DNA of 38,721 bases from Anaerolineales bacterium (lineage in GTDB: Bacteria; Chloroflexota; Anaerolineae; Anaerolineales; DRMV01), in the NCBI GenBank assembly GCA_026996855.1, contig JALWJZ010000087.1, forward strand, positions 1 through 38,721. Direction: 5' to 3'. This document shows, piece after piece, positions 9,298-16,106 of the stretch. The notes under the pieces are model-generated. The model was not told the DNA's origin. It saw only the letters and a list, made by a program, of their open reading frames with translations, and searched no databases. The position numbers and the translations under genes are program-made. The first letter of the stretch is position 1. Each line of letters begins with the position of its first letter.

Positions 9298-9966
9298 TCA
9301 TACCTCGCGTTGGAGACGCTGGATTTCGGCACGAATGGCTTCAATCACTTCGGGGTTGGCAATCACGTGTTTGCGGCCCTGGCGACGGGAAAAGACCACG
9401 AAGACCTTGCCTCCAAATTTAGTCTCGAAGTCCTTATGCGCCTTTTCCATCCAGGAAAGCCAGCGATGCACGTCGTCCTGTTGCATGTACGTCACAGGTT
9501 TGATTTGCAGGCCAATGGTACGCTCCCCAACGGGAATGAGAAAATCCACGTGATAATGACGGTCGAGATCGTCCGGTGCGGGGCAAATCTCAACCCCCAA
9601 GGCCTCCTGTAAGTGCTCGTAAACCGTCGTAATCTCGCGCCGATACCCCTGGAAGGTGCGGTCGATGACCAGATTCCAAAGATAGGTTACACAGTCCTCC
9701 AACGTGATTTCGGTCACTTCTTTGTGAATAACTTCACGAATTTTGACGTACAACCGTTCACCTAAACTGTTCAGATACGCCTCGAGCGGCATGTCAATAT
9801 CTTTCTCGGCCAACCATTGACGCAAACGTTCCAAATAGGCCTGCCTCCATTCTTCCACGGTCTTGGGTTCGGCTTCGCGAATCCATTGCGACACCAGGCC
9901 AACGCGGTTCTTCTTATTGAGCCCCCAACGATTGGTGGCCTGGTTGAGAATCCACTCTTTGGCCAT
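9298..9966 (-). CDS. MjaI-family type II restriction endonuclease (probable CTAG specificity)
   Basis: A protein of 222 residues from ATG 9966, with GGGAG eight bases upstream; an open extension to 10050 lies inside the methyltransferase gene. The N-terminus MAKEWILNQATNRWGLNKKN, followed by VGLVSQWIR and PKTVEEW, is the pattern I associate with the MjaI family, whose prototype cleaves CTAG. A PD-(D/E)XK-type core is visible as D141 ... Q154-I-K156 (HVDFLIPVG ... GLQIKP), the Q variant of the E-x-K motif. It overlaps the methyltransferase gene by 53 bp, which suggests translational coupling, as is common in type II systems. Family assignment is from memory of the sequence pattern, not from a search. 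Confidence 0.82.
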   Translation of the reverse strand: MAKEWILNQATNRWGLNKKNRVGLVSQWIREAEPKTVEEWRQAYLERLRQWLAEKDIDMPLEAYLNSLGERLYVKIREVIHKEVTEITLEDCVTYLWNLVIDRTFQGYRREITTVYEHLQEALGVEICPAPDDLDRHYHVDFLIPVGERTIGLQIKPVTYMQQDDVHRWLSWMEKAHKDFETKFGGKVFVVFSRRQGRKHVIANPEVIEAIRAEIQRLQREV

Positions 9967-11188
9967 GATGTTGCTCCCACAAACGCGCGAATTTTTTTCG
10001 CAACCGATGCGGTTCGTCCGAGGGACGGCCCCAACCGGCCTTGAGCACATAGGCGTTTACAAAAATGCGGTTCTTGAGGTAAACGTATGCACGAACCCGG
10101 CCCGAGGAAAGAGCCTCCGAGGACGGTTCGGGTTTGAGGAAAACCTGCTTCCCCCGAAGGCGACGCCTCACGTATTCCGCAAAGGCCTGGGGATTGACGA
10201 TGGCAATCCCCAACAGGCCTACCCGCAAACCGTTCTCCAGGACCAGGGTGTCGGATTCAACACCGCGCACCCGATACAGGGTGCCGGGGGGACGGGGCGC
10301 ACGCGCCGCTTCAGGACGGGCATCTTGAATGCGAGGGACGTAGTCGCCCACCTCGGGAAGAGGTACCGGGCTTTCTCGGCGGTGAAACGAGGCCGAGGTA
10401 AACAATGGCCCCAGGGTTTCCATGACCCGTTCCCGAATCAACTGCACGAAATCCGGATGGATTTCATAACCGATGGCATTCCGCCCCAAAAGAAGGGCCT
10501 GAACCAATGTGGTGCCACTGCCGGCAAAGGGGTCCAGCACCGTTTCCCCCGTGAAAGAAAACATACGAATCAAACGCCGGGGGAGTTCGTCGGGGAACAC
10601 GGCCTCATGCCGAACCTGTCGCGCGCCGCCAAAGGTCCAGTGACCGGTGAAATAGGTTTTCCACTCCTCTTTGGTCAGGCGAGAGGCTTCTTTCTGCTCC
10701 CGGGAGACGCGCGGGCTTTTGCCCGGTTTTTTGAAGATGAGAATGTACTCGTAGTCGATTTCCACAATGCCGTTGGGGGGATAAGGATAGGAACCCATGA
10801 CCACCGCGCCGCCGGTGGTGTTCATGGTGGTACGTTTCTGCCAGATGATGGCTCCCATGTAGTCGAAACCGATTTGCTCGGCCTGGGCAATGATTTCGGC
10901 GTGGAGGGGGATGACTTTGTAGCGACCGTAAACCACGGCTCGCGCGAATTGGTCGCCGATGTTGATGCACAGTCTGCGCCCCGGGCGCAACACGCGATAA
11001 GTTTCCTTCCACACCCGGTAAAGGTCTACGAGATATGCGTGCAAGGACTGGCCGTAGCCAATCTGGCCGGGTACGCCGTAGTCCTTGATATGCCAGTAAG
11101 GAGGTGACGTGACGATAAGGTCTACGCTGGCATCCTGGATTTCCGCCATACTGCGACTATCGGCTTGGAAGACCTTCACCCAAGGCAT
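9914..11188 (-). CDS. DNA methyltransferase (beta class, N4-C/N6-A) with degenerate SNase-like C-terminal domain
   Basis: A protein of 424 residues from ATG 11188 (MPWVKVFQAD). Other possible starts are 11209, 11239 and TTG 11248; AAAGGA lies upstream of 11188 and this start puts TSPPYW at residues 27-32. The catalytic motif TSPPYW precedes the AdoMet motif DPFAGSGTT (219-227), the beta-class order. TSPPY suits N4-cytosine methylation, fitting a CTAG enzyme of the MjaI/MthZI kind. Residues about 303-405 resemble a staphylococcal-nuclease fold (LYRVRGVESDTLVLENG, then VGLLGI and FVNAYVLKAGWG). The catalytic Arg and the D-T-P-E residues are replaced, so it is probably a binding domain. It is paired with the overlapping restriction gene and starts close behind rsmA. 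Confidence 0.9.
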   Translation of the reverse strand: MPWVKVFQADSRSMAEIQDASVDLIVTSPPYWHIKDYGVPGQIGYGQSLHAYLVDLYRVWKETYRVLRPGRRLCINIGDQFARAVVYGRYKVIPLHAEIIAQAEQIGFDYMGAIIWQKRTTMNTTGGAVVMGSYPYPPNGIVEIDYEYILIFKKPGKSPRVSREQKEASRLTKEEWKTYFTGHWTFGGARQVRHEAVFPDELPRRLIRMFSFTGETVLDPFAGSGTTLVQALLLGRNAIGYEIHPDFVQLIRERVMETLGPLFTSASFHRRESPVPLPEVGDYVPRIQDARPEAARAPRPPGTLYRVRGVESDTLVLENGLRVGLLGIAIVNPQAFAEYVRRRLRGKQVFLKPEPSSEALSSGRVRAYVYLKNRIFVNAYVLKAGWGRPSDEPHRLRKKFARLWEQHHGQRVDSQPGHQSLGAQ

Positions 11189-11240
11189 TTTGGCCACCGT
11201 CCTTTGCATGGGAAAAGTGTTCGGCTCCGTGGCCCCCATT

Positions 11241-12071
11241 CTAACCAAAACCCGCCGCTTCGGCGGCCTGCAGGAGGCGGAGCCAATCTTCCAGGCCCAG
11301 GTCTTCCGGCCGGGCCGAAGGGGAGACGCCGGCCTGCTCCAGCACCTGCCGGGCCCGGTCTTTGCCGCCCAGTAAGGGCGCCAGGGTGTTCACCAGTTGT
11401 TTGCGGCGCTGCCCAAAGGCCGCGCGTGCCAGGCGAAACAGGCGGCCGCGTCGCGGCTCCGGGAGCAGGGGCTGGGGGTACATGTCCACCCGAACCAGCG
11501 CGGAGGCCACCTGGGGCGGCGGCACGAACGCGCCCGAAGGCACGGTGAACAGCACCTCGGGCCGACCGTGTACCTGCACCGCCAGACCCAGCAGGTTCAT
11601 CTTCCCCGGGCCCGCGGCGATGCGTTCGGCCACTTCCTTTTGCACCAGCACCGTCATGCGCGTGGGCCGGGGGCCTTCCTCCAACAGTTTGTGGAAAATG
11701 GGGGACGTAATCACGTAGGGCAGATTGCCCACCACCACGTACGGCCCCTGGCCGACCAGTTGCTGCAAATCCAGTTCCAGGAAATCGGCGAAAACCGGCT
11801 CCACGTTGGGGAAATCTTCGGTTTGGTGCAACAGGGGCAAACGCAGTCGCGGGTCGATTTCCACGGCTATCACCCGTCCGGCCCGGGCGGCCAGGTGCCG
11901 GGTCAGGTTGCCGATGCCCGCACCGATTTCCACCACGGTATCCTGGGGCGTCAGTTCCGCGGCCTCGGCGATGCGCGCCAACAAGCGCGCATCGGCCAGG
12001 AAATGCTGACCCAAACGCTTGTCCGGGCGCAGGCCATACTGTCGCAAGAGACGACGCACGTTGGTTTTCAC
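11241..12071 (-). CDS. rsmA: 16S rRNA (adenine(1518)-N6/adenine(1519)-N6)-dimethyltransferase
   Basis: RsmA/KsgA dimethylates the two adenines of the 3'-terminal helix 45 loop of 16S rRNA. The protein has 276 residues from GTG 12071, which overlaps the upstream stop as GTGA; another GTG at 12083 has GGAG upstream and is possible. Visible hallmarks are LRPDKRLGQHFL, the AdoMet loop VVEIGAGIGNLTRHLA, VIAVEIDPRL, the catalytic NLPY motif (VVVGNLPYVITSP) and the C-terminal AAFGQRRKQLVNTL. It follows a YabE-like gene, as ksgA does in Bacillus (there with rnmV between), so the pairing is a conserved old neighbourhood. The following methyltransferase gene starts just downstream, so the restriction system has been placed behind a housekeeping gene. 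Confidence 0.96.
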   Translation of the reverse strand: MKTNVRRLLRQYGLRPDKRLGQHFLADARLLARIAEAAELTPQDTVVEIGAGIGNLTRHLAARAGRVIAVEIDPRLRLPLLHQTEDFPNVEPVFADFLELDLQQLVGQGPYVVVGNLPYVITSPIFHKLLEEGPRPTRMTVLVQKEVAERIAAGPGKMNLLGLAVQVHGRPEVLFTVPSGAFVPPPQVASALVRVDMYPQPLLPEPRRGRLFRLARAAFGQRRKQLVNTLAPLLGGKDRARQVLEQAGVSPSARPEDLGLEDWLRLLQAAEAAGFG

Positions 12072-13252
12072 GGCAACACCCACAAAATACGCTCCGGGGG
12101 CGGCGGCGGAGCCAGGAAGTACAGCGTGGTCCACTGATGCCAGGGGCGGTAGTCTTCCTCGGAATAGCCCAGGTCGATCCAATGCCGGCCGGGGATGCCG
12201 CCACCCACGTCCGCGATGATGCCAAAGCCGTAACCGGGCACGTACACCCGCAGCCCCTTCATGTAACGATACCAGGAAAGCCGCACCGCGATGATGCCCT
12301 TGCGCAGCCGTTCGCCGCTGGCGGTAATGTCATCGCAGGGGCCACCCGCGCCGTACACCCGGCACGGCGAGTACGAAGTGGCATACACCCGCACCGCGCG
12401 CCAATAACGAATGGGGCCGTCGGGGGTGTCCAGGGTCTGAATCACGATTTTGGTGCCGTAGCCCACGATGCGCGGCTGGGGCGGCTGCAACACCCACTCG
12501 CCCAGGGGGATGCGGGCCACCTCTTCGCCGTCTTCGTAGCGGACCAGCACCTCTCGGGCCTTGATGCCCGGCGCACCCTCCTGCACCACCTGGATGGTAT
12601 CCAGGGGAACCTCGGGCAGGGGCTGGGTTTTGGAATCGTAGGGAATGGGTTCCTGCTCCAGGAAGAGGGCTTCCCGCACCCGGACCGTCCGCACCGGCGT
12701 TTCGGGAGGCCAGGGGGCCTCTTCGTCCGGCAGCACCCGGTCCAGGCCCTGGGGGGCCAAGTGGTGCTGGGCCAGGGCTTCGCCGGTGAAGGACGCGGCG
12801 GCCCAGAGTTCGCGCGGGCCTTCCGCCCCCTGCCACAGGCCCCGGCGCAATGGGACTGGGCTTTCCACCGGCCCGGGCCAGGCCGCCGGGGGCAGCGCGG
12901 CCAGCGGCGCGCCCGCGGGCGGCGTGGGGAGCGGACGGGTTTCCACCCGCACCAACAAAGGTCCCTGCACCGGCAGGGGTTCCCCTTCCGCCCAGCGCCG
13001 ACCGTTCACCCACACACCGTCCACCTCTTCGAGGCCGACCTGCTCCAGGAGTTCGCGCAAAGAATGCGCCGCGGTGCGCACCCGGCGATGAGGCCGCCCA
13101 TCCACGTACACATATGCCCAGCGGGCCGGCGCGGGCGTAGGGCCAGGCGCGGTCCGGCGGCTTTGGGCATACAACCCGGCCATGAGGAGCAACCACAACG
13201 CCGCCAGCAATCCACCCAGGCCGAAAAGCCGACGAAAGAGCCGCTCGTTCAT
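12068..13252 (-). CDS. YabE/Rpf-like cell-wall protein: DUF348, G5 and 3D domains
   Basis: A protein of 394 residues. ATG 13252 overlaps the upstream stop (ATGA). Residues about 9-27 are a membrane anchor (LFGLGGLLAALWLLLMAGLY). Then come a short ubiquitin-like DUF348 repeat (YVYVDGRPHRRVRTAAHSLR), a Pro-rich stretch, a G5 domain with the phrases EQEPIPYDSKTQPLP, VQEGAPGIKAREVLVRYEDG and VGYGTK, and a C-terminal 3D (Asp-Asp-Asp) domain with YATSYSPC, TASGERLRKGIIAV and IIADVGGGIPGRHWIDLGY. Proteins of this plan (YabE, Rpf) are peptidoglycan-cleaving or -remodelling enzymes; the 3D aspartates are present here. It sits directly before rsmA, as yabE sits near ksgA in Firmicutes. Secreted, cell-wall located. 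Confidence 0.9.
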   Translation of the reverse strand: MNERLFRRLFGLGGLLAALWLLLMAGLYAQSRRTAPGPTPAPARWAYVYVDGRPHRRVRTAAHSLRELLEQVGLEEVDGVWVNGRRWAEGEPLPVQGPLLVRVETRPLPTPPAGAPLAALPPAAWPGPVESPVPLRRGLWQGAEGPRELWAAASFTGEALAQHHLAPQGLDRVLPDEEAPWPPETPVRTVRVREALFLEQEPIPYDSKTQPLPEVPLDTIQVVQEGAPGIKAREVLVRYEDGEEVARIPLGEWVLQPPQPRIVGYGTKIVIQTLDTPDGPIRYWRAVRVYATSYSPCRVYGAGGPCDDITASGERLRKGIIAVRLSWYRYMKGLRVYVPGYGFGIIADVGGGIPGRHWIDLGYSEEDYRPWHQWTTLYFLAPPPPPERILWVLP

Positions 13253-14010
13253 GGTTCCCAGACCAGGGTCAGGCCATCCCACGCCGCGGTCACGGGGCCG
13301 CCAAAGGCCCAGCGGGCCTCCTCCTCCAGGCGGTGGCGGGCGCGCGGGTCGGGGTCGGTGTGTACCAGGAACAAATGACGGACCCCGGCCCGGCGGGCCA
13401 GTTCACCGGCCTGGGTCGCCGACGTATGAATGCTGCCCGCGCCCGTGGCCTCGTGAAAGAGCCAGTCGGCACCGCGGGCCAGGTCCTCCACCGCGGGGCA
13501 GGGTGCGGTGTCGGCCGAGTAGGCCAGCACCCGGCCGCTTTCGGGGAAAGCGAAGCGTAAGCCCAACGTGGGCACGCTGTGCTTCACCTCCGCGGCGTAC
13601 AGGTGCACGTCGGGTTCCCGAAGCAAAGGGAGCAAACCCGGACCTTCCACCGCGTGAAAATGCACAGAGTATTCCCGCTTCCAGCGGTGCCAGCGGAACA
13701 AATCCAGCAAGCGCCGCGCCCGGTCGAGGACGTCGGGCAGGCCGTGCAGGTGCAGCGGGCGGGTGCGGCCCACCAGCCACAGATTTTGCAAAAACAAGGC
13801 CAGGCCGGACACGTGGTCGGGATGGAAATGGGTGAGCACCAGGTCGGTGATTCGGTGCGGGGAAAGGTGGTAACGGGTCAGGTGGGGAAACACGGGGCCG
13901 GGACAGTCCACCAGGACGATGCGCCGCGTGGTGACCAGCGCGAAATGCGTATTGGCCGCGTGGGGCGCGGCGATGGAATGCGCGCTGCCCAGGACGATCC
14001 ACCGAGACAT
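13249..14010 (-). CDS. MBL-fold metallo-hydrolase, RNase Z-like
   Basis: A protein of 253 residues from ATG 14010, with GGGAGAGAAG upstream. The fold is recognised from MSRWIVLGSAHSIAAPHAAN, the zinc motif THFHPDHVSG (H61, H63, D65, H66), a further ligand region near VKHSVPTLGLRF and SADTAPCP, and a late HTSATQAG. The arrangement of Ser-Ala-His at the N-terminus plus SADT resembles the RNase Z/ElaC branch, but the protein is shorter and lacks a clear exosite arm, so tRNA 3' processing is only a possibility. It is the first gene of the cluster that runs through the cell-wall gene to rsmA and the restriction genes, with a 4-bp overlap to the next gene. Confidence 0.85.
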   Translation of the reverse strand: MSRWIVLGSAHSIAAPHAANTHFALVTTRRIVLVDCPGPVFPHLTRYHLSPHRITDLVLTHFHPDHVSGLALFLQNLWLVGRTRPLHLHGLPDVLDRARRLLDLFRWHRWKREYSVHFHAVEGPGLLPLLREPDVHLYAAEVKHSVPTLGLRFAFPESGRVLAYSADTAPCPAVEDLARGADWLFHEATGAGSIHTSATQAGELARRAGVRHLFLVHTDPDPRARHRLEEEARWAFGGPVTAAWDGLTLVWEP

Positions 14011-14165
14011 GCTCTTCTCTCCCGAACGAAGGTGCACGGGGAGTCACGCGTTGCGGAACCCTCCCGGCCTGGTCTTCTGGCCACGATTCCATGTTACCAA
14101 AAAGGGGAAGCGGCTTCGCAGCGAGAACCGTCCACGCGGCGTTTTACATGTTCGAACAAATACGC

Positions 14166-14200
14166 ACACAGAGCCACGGAGAACACGGAGTATTCGCCGG
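14166..14200 (+). repeat. Dispersed CACAGAGCCACGGAGAAC repeat, second locus
   Basis: The plus strand reads CACAGAGCCACGGAGAAC and continues ACGGAGTATTCGCC. It matches, with a few changes, the minus-strand unit at about 5735-5768 (CACAGGGCCACGGAGAAC, then GCGGAGTATCCGC). It lies in a 275-bp gap (14011-14285) between the MBL gene start and the SDR gene end, where I see no gene. A second segment of that gap, 14218-14262, is GGTCCCTCCGGGTACC-like palindromic sequence. Confidence 0.6.
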
Positions 14201-14285
14201 CCTTTCGCATTCGTGCAGGTCCCTCCGGGTACCGGGCCGCTGGTATAGAGTTCCATGGATGGGGCGGCTCCGCTGCTCCATTCAT

Positions 14286-15116
14286 TTACTTCGCATGCAT
14301 CCCTCCGGGTCCGCGGCCCAAACGCCGGAGCAACCGTCGAGAGATGAAATCGGTGAGGGCGGGGAAGGCGCGGTTCAACCAGATGAGGGGACGATACAGC
14401 CCGGGGATGACCCTTTCCCGGCGGGGACGCCGCACCAGCCCCCACACGGCCCGGGCCACCTGTTCCGGGGTCAGGGTCAGGGTCTCGGTGCCGTCCATTT
14501 TGAGTTGGCGCAGCGGCGATTTGGCATCCTTGACGAAATCCGTCTCCACACCGCCGGGGGAAATCACCGACACCCGGATGTTGTGTAAAGCCACGTCACG
14601 GCGCAGTCCTTCGCTGAAACCTCGCACGCCGAACTTGGTGGCCGCGTACACGCTGTAAGTGGGCGGGGCGATATGCCCGGCCACCGAAGCCATGTTGACA
14701 ATGTGGCCGAAGCCCTGGCGCATCATGCCGGGGAGGAAGGCCCGGGTGACCCACATGGTACCCAACAGGTTGACCAGCACCTGCCGCGCGATGTCCGCAT
14801 GGGGGTCCATGGCCTCGAACCAGTCCAGTTGGATGAAGCCCGCGTTGTTGAAGAGCACGTCCACCCGACCGAAGGCCTCCCAGGTGGTCCGGGCCAGGCT
14901 TTCCGCGTCTTCCCAGCGGGTGACGTCGGTGGGTACGGGGAGCACGCGCACGCCCAGGGTTTCCAGGTCGCGGGCCAGGGCCTCCAGCCGCTCCCGGCGC
15001 CGCGCGGCCAGCACCACCCACCAGCCTTCCCGGGCGAAGAGCCGGGCCGTGGCCTCCCCAATGCCCGAAGATGCGCCGGTAATCACGATGACGGAAGACG
15101 TCGCAGCATTGGACAT
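14286..15116 (-). CDS. Short-chain dehydrogenase/reductase (classical SDR)
   Basis: NAD(P)-dependent oxidoreductase of 276 residues. The ATG at 15116 has AAGGAGGAGACGGT before it. The Rossmann motif TGASSGIG is at 13-20, NNAG at 90-93, and the catalytic Ser144, Tyr157 and Lys161 (YSVYAATK) are all present. An Arg pair after strand 2 (LAARRRERL) suggests NADP preference. The substrate cannot be read from the sequence. The C-terminus (RPLIWLNRAFPALTDFISRRLLRRLG) is basic and may touch the membrane, as in SDRs of the DltE/YqjQ or ketoreductase-like type. It follows the mevalonate kinase gene with a 27-bp gap and is probably co-transcribed with it. Confidence 0.92.
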   Translation of the reverse strand: MSNAATSSVIVITGASSGIGEATARLFAREGWWVVLAARRRERLEALARDLETLGVRVLPVPTDVTRWEDAESLARTTWEAFGRVDVLFNNAGFIQLDWFEAMDPHADIARQVLVNLLGTMWVTRAFLPGMMRQGFGHIVNMASVAGHIAPPTYSVYAATKFGVRGFSEGLRRDVALHNIRVSVISPGGVETDFVKDAKSPLRQLKMDGTETLTLTPEQVARAVWGLVRRPRRERVIPGLYRPLIWLNRAFPALTDFISRRLLRRLGRGPGGMHAK

Positions 15117-15143
15117 ACCGTCTCCTCCTTCACCCAAAAAACC

Positions 15144-16106
15144 TCACGCAGGGCCGGCAACCTCGGTCACCCAGGTGCGCGGGGCACCGGCTACGTACAG
15201 GGCCTTCCGCACGGTTTCCACAGCCTGGGGCGGCACCAGGGCAATCATGTTCCCACCGCCGCCACCGCCGGAAAGTTTCGCACCCAACGCGCCGGCGGCA
15301 CGGGCGGCCTCGACCAACCGTTCCAGGGCGGGGTGGGACACGCCCAAGGCCTGCAGGAGGCGGTGGTTCTCGTCCATTAGATTTCCCAAAGTCCGCGCAT
15401 CGCCCCGGGCCAAGGCTTCTCGAGCCTGCTCCACCAGGCGGCCAATGGCTTCGAACAGGGCCTCGTAGGTCGCCCGGTCTTGTTGCCAGCCCCGGCGAAC
15501 CCGGCCCACCGTTTCCCGGGTGGACGCGGGCACACCAGTATCGCCAACGACCAAAACGAAGCGTCCCTGCACCTGCAATGGACGCGGGGGATGGCCTTTG
15601 CGGAAGTACACCGGACGGGCATAGGTGACCACGGTGTTGTCGATGCCCGAAGGGGTGCCGTGGTGAATTTTTTCCACTTCGTAGGCCATGGCGTTGACCA
15701 CCTCCGGTGGCAGGGCATGACCCAACGCCCGGGCCAGGGCCCGCACCAGGGCCACGGTCACCGCCGCGCTGGAACCCAACCCCGCGGCCACGGGGATGGT
15801 GCTGGTTACCCGCACCAGCAAAGGGCGCTCGGGCTTCCCAGCCCGCTCCAGAACCTGTTCCACAGCCACACGCAAAGGATGCCCCCGGGGGAGCGCCTCG
15901 TGCGGCGTGGGGACCAGGTCCACTTGAGGGGCTTCCAGCCACACCTGCCCGGCCCGGCCTTTTGGATAAGGCCACACCCGAGCACGGGCCTGCACCCCAA
16001 ACACCGGCATGGCCAGGGCGGGTTGCCCGTAGACCACCGCGTGCTCCCCCATGAGGATGACCTTACCCGGTGCTTCATCCTGTGCCAACAAGGGCAATTC
16101 GGTCAT
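15144..16106 (-). CDS. mvk: Mevalonate kinase (GHMP family)
   Basis: ATP-dependent phosphorylation of mevalonate to 5-phosphomevalonate, for isopentenyl diphosphate. The protein has 320 residues. GHMP signatures are APGKVILMGEHAVVYG (12-27, with Lys15), the phosphate loop PVAAGLGSSAAV (105-116), the catalytic Asp156 in GTPSGIDNTV and motif 3 AKLSGGGGGGN near 275-287. GEHAVVYG followed by GTPSGIDN separates it from galactokinase and homoserine kinase. ATG 16106 has GGAG upstream and overlaps the preceding gene by 32 bp. A mevalonate route in a bacterium is found in some Chloroflexota and lactic acid bacteria. The other pathway genes are not in this window. Confidence 0.94.
   Translation of the reverse strand: MTELPLLAQDEAPGKVILMGEHAVVYGQPALAMPVFGVQARARVWPYPKGRAGQVWLEAPQVDLVPTPHEALPRGHPLRVAVEQVLERAGKPERPLLVRVTSTIPVAAGLGSSAAVTVALVRALARALGHALPPEVVNAMAYEVEKIHHGTPSGIDNTVVTYARPVYFRKGHPPRPLQVQGRFVLVVGDTGVPASTRETVGRVRRGWQQDRATYEALFEAIGRLVEQAREALARGDARTLGNLMDENHRLLQALGVSHPALERLVEAARAAGALGAKLSGGGGGGNMIALVPPQAVETVRKALYVAGAPRTWVTEVAGPA

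Noticed and set aside
14010-14285. Coding sequence upstream of the MBL gene
   Set aside because: The frames run through the dispersed repeat and a Pro/Gly-rich palindromic stretch, with no start signal and no similarity to known proteins.
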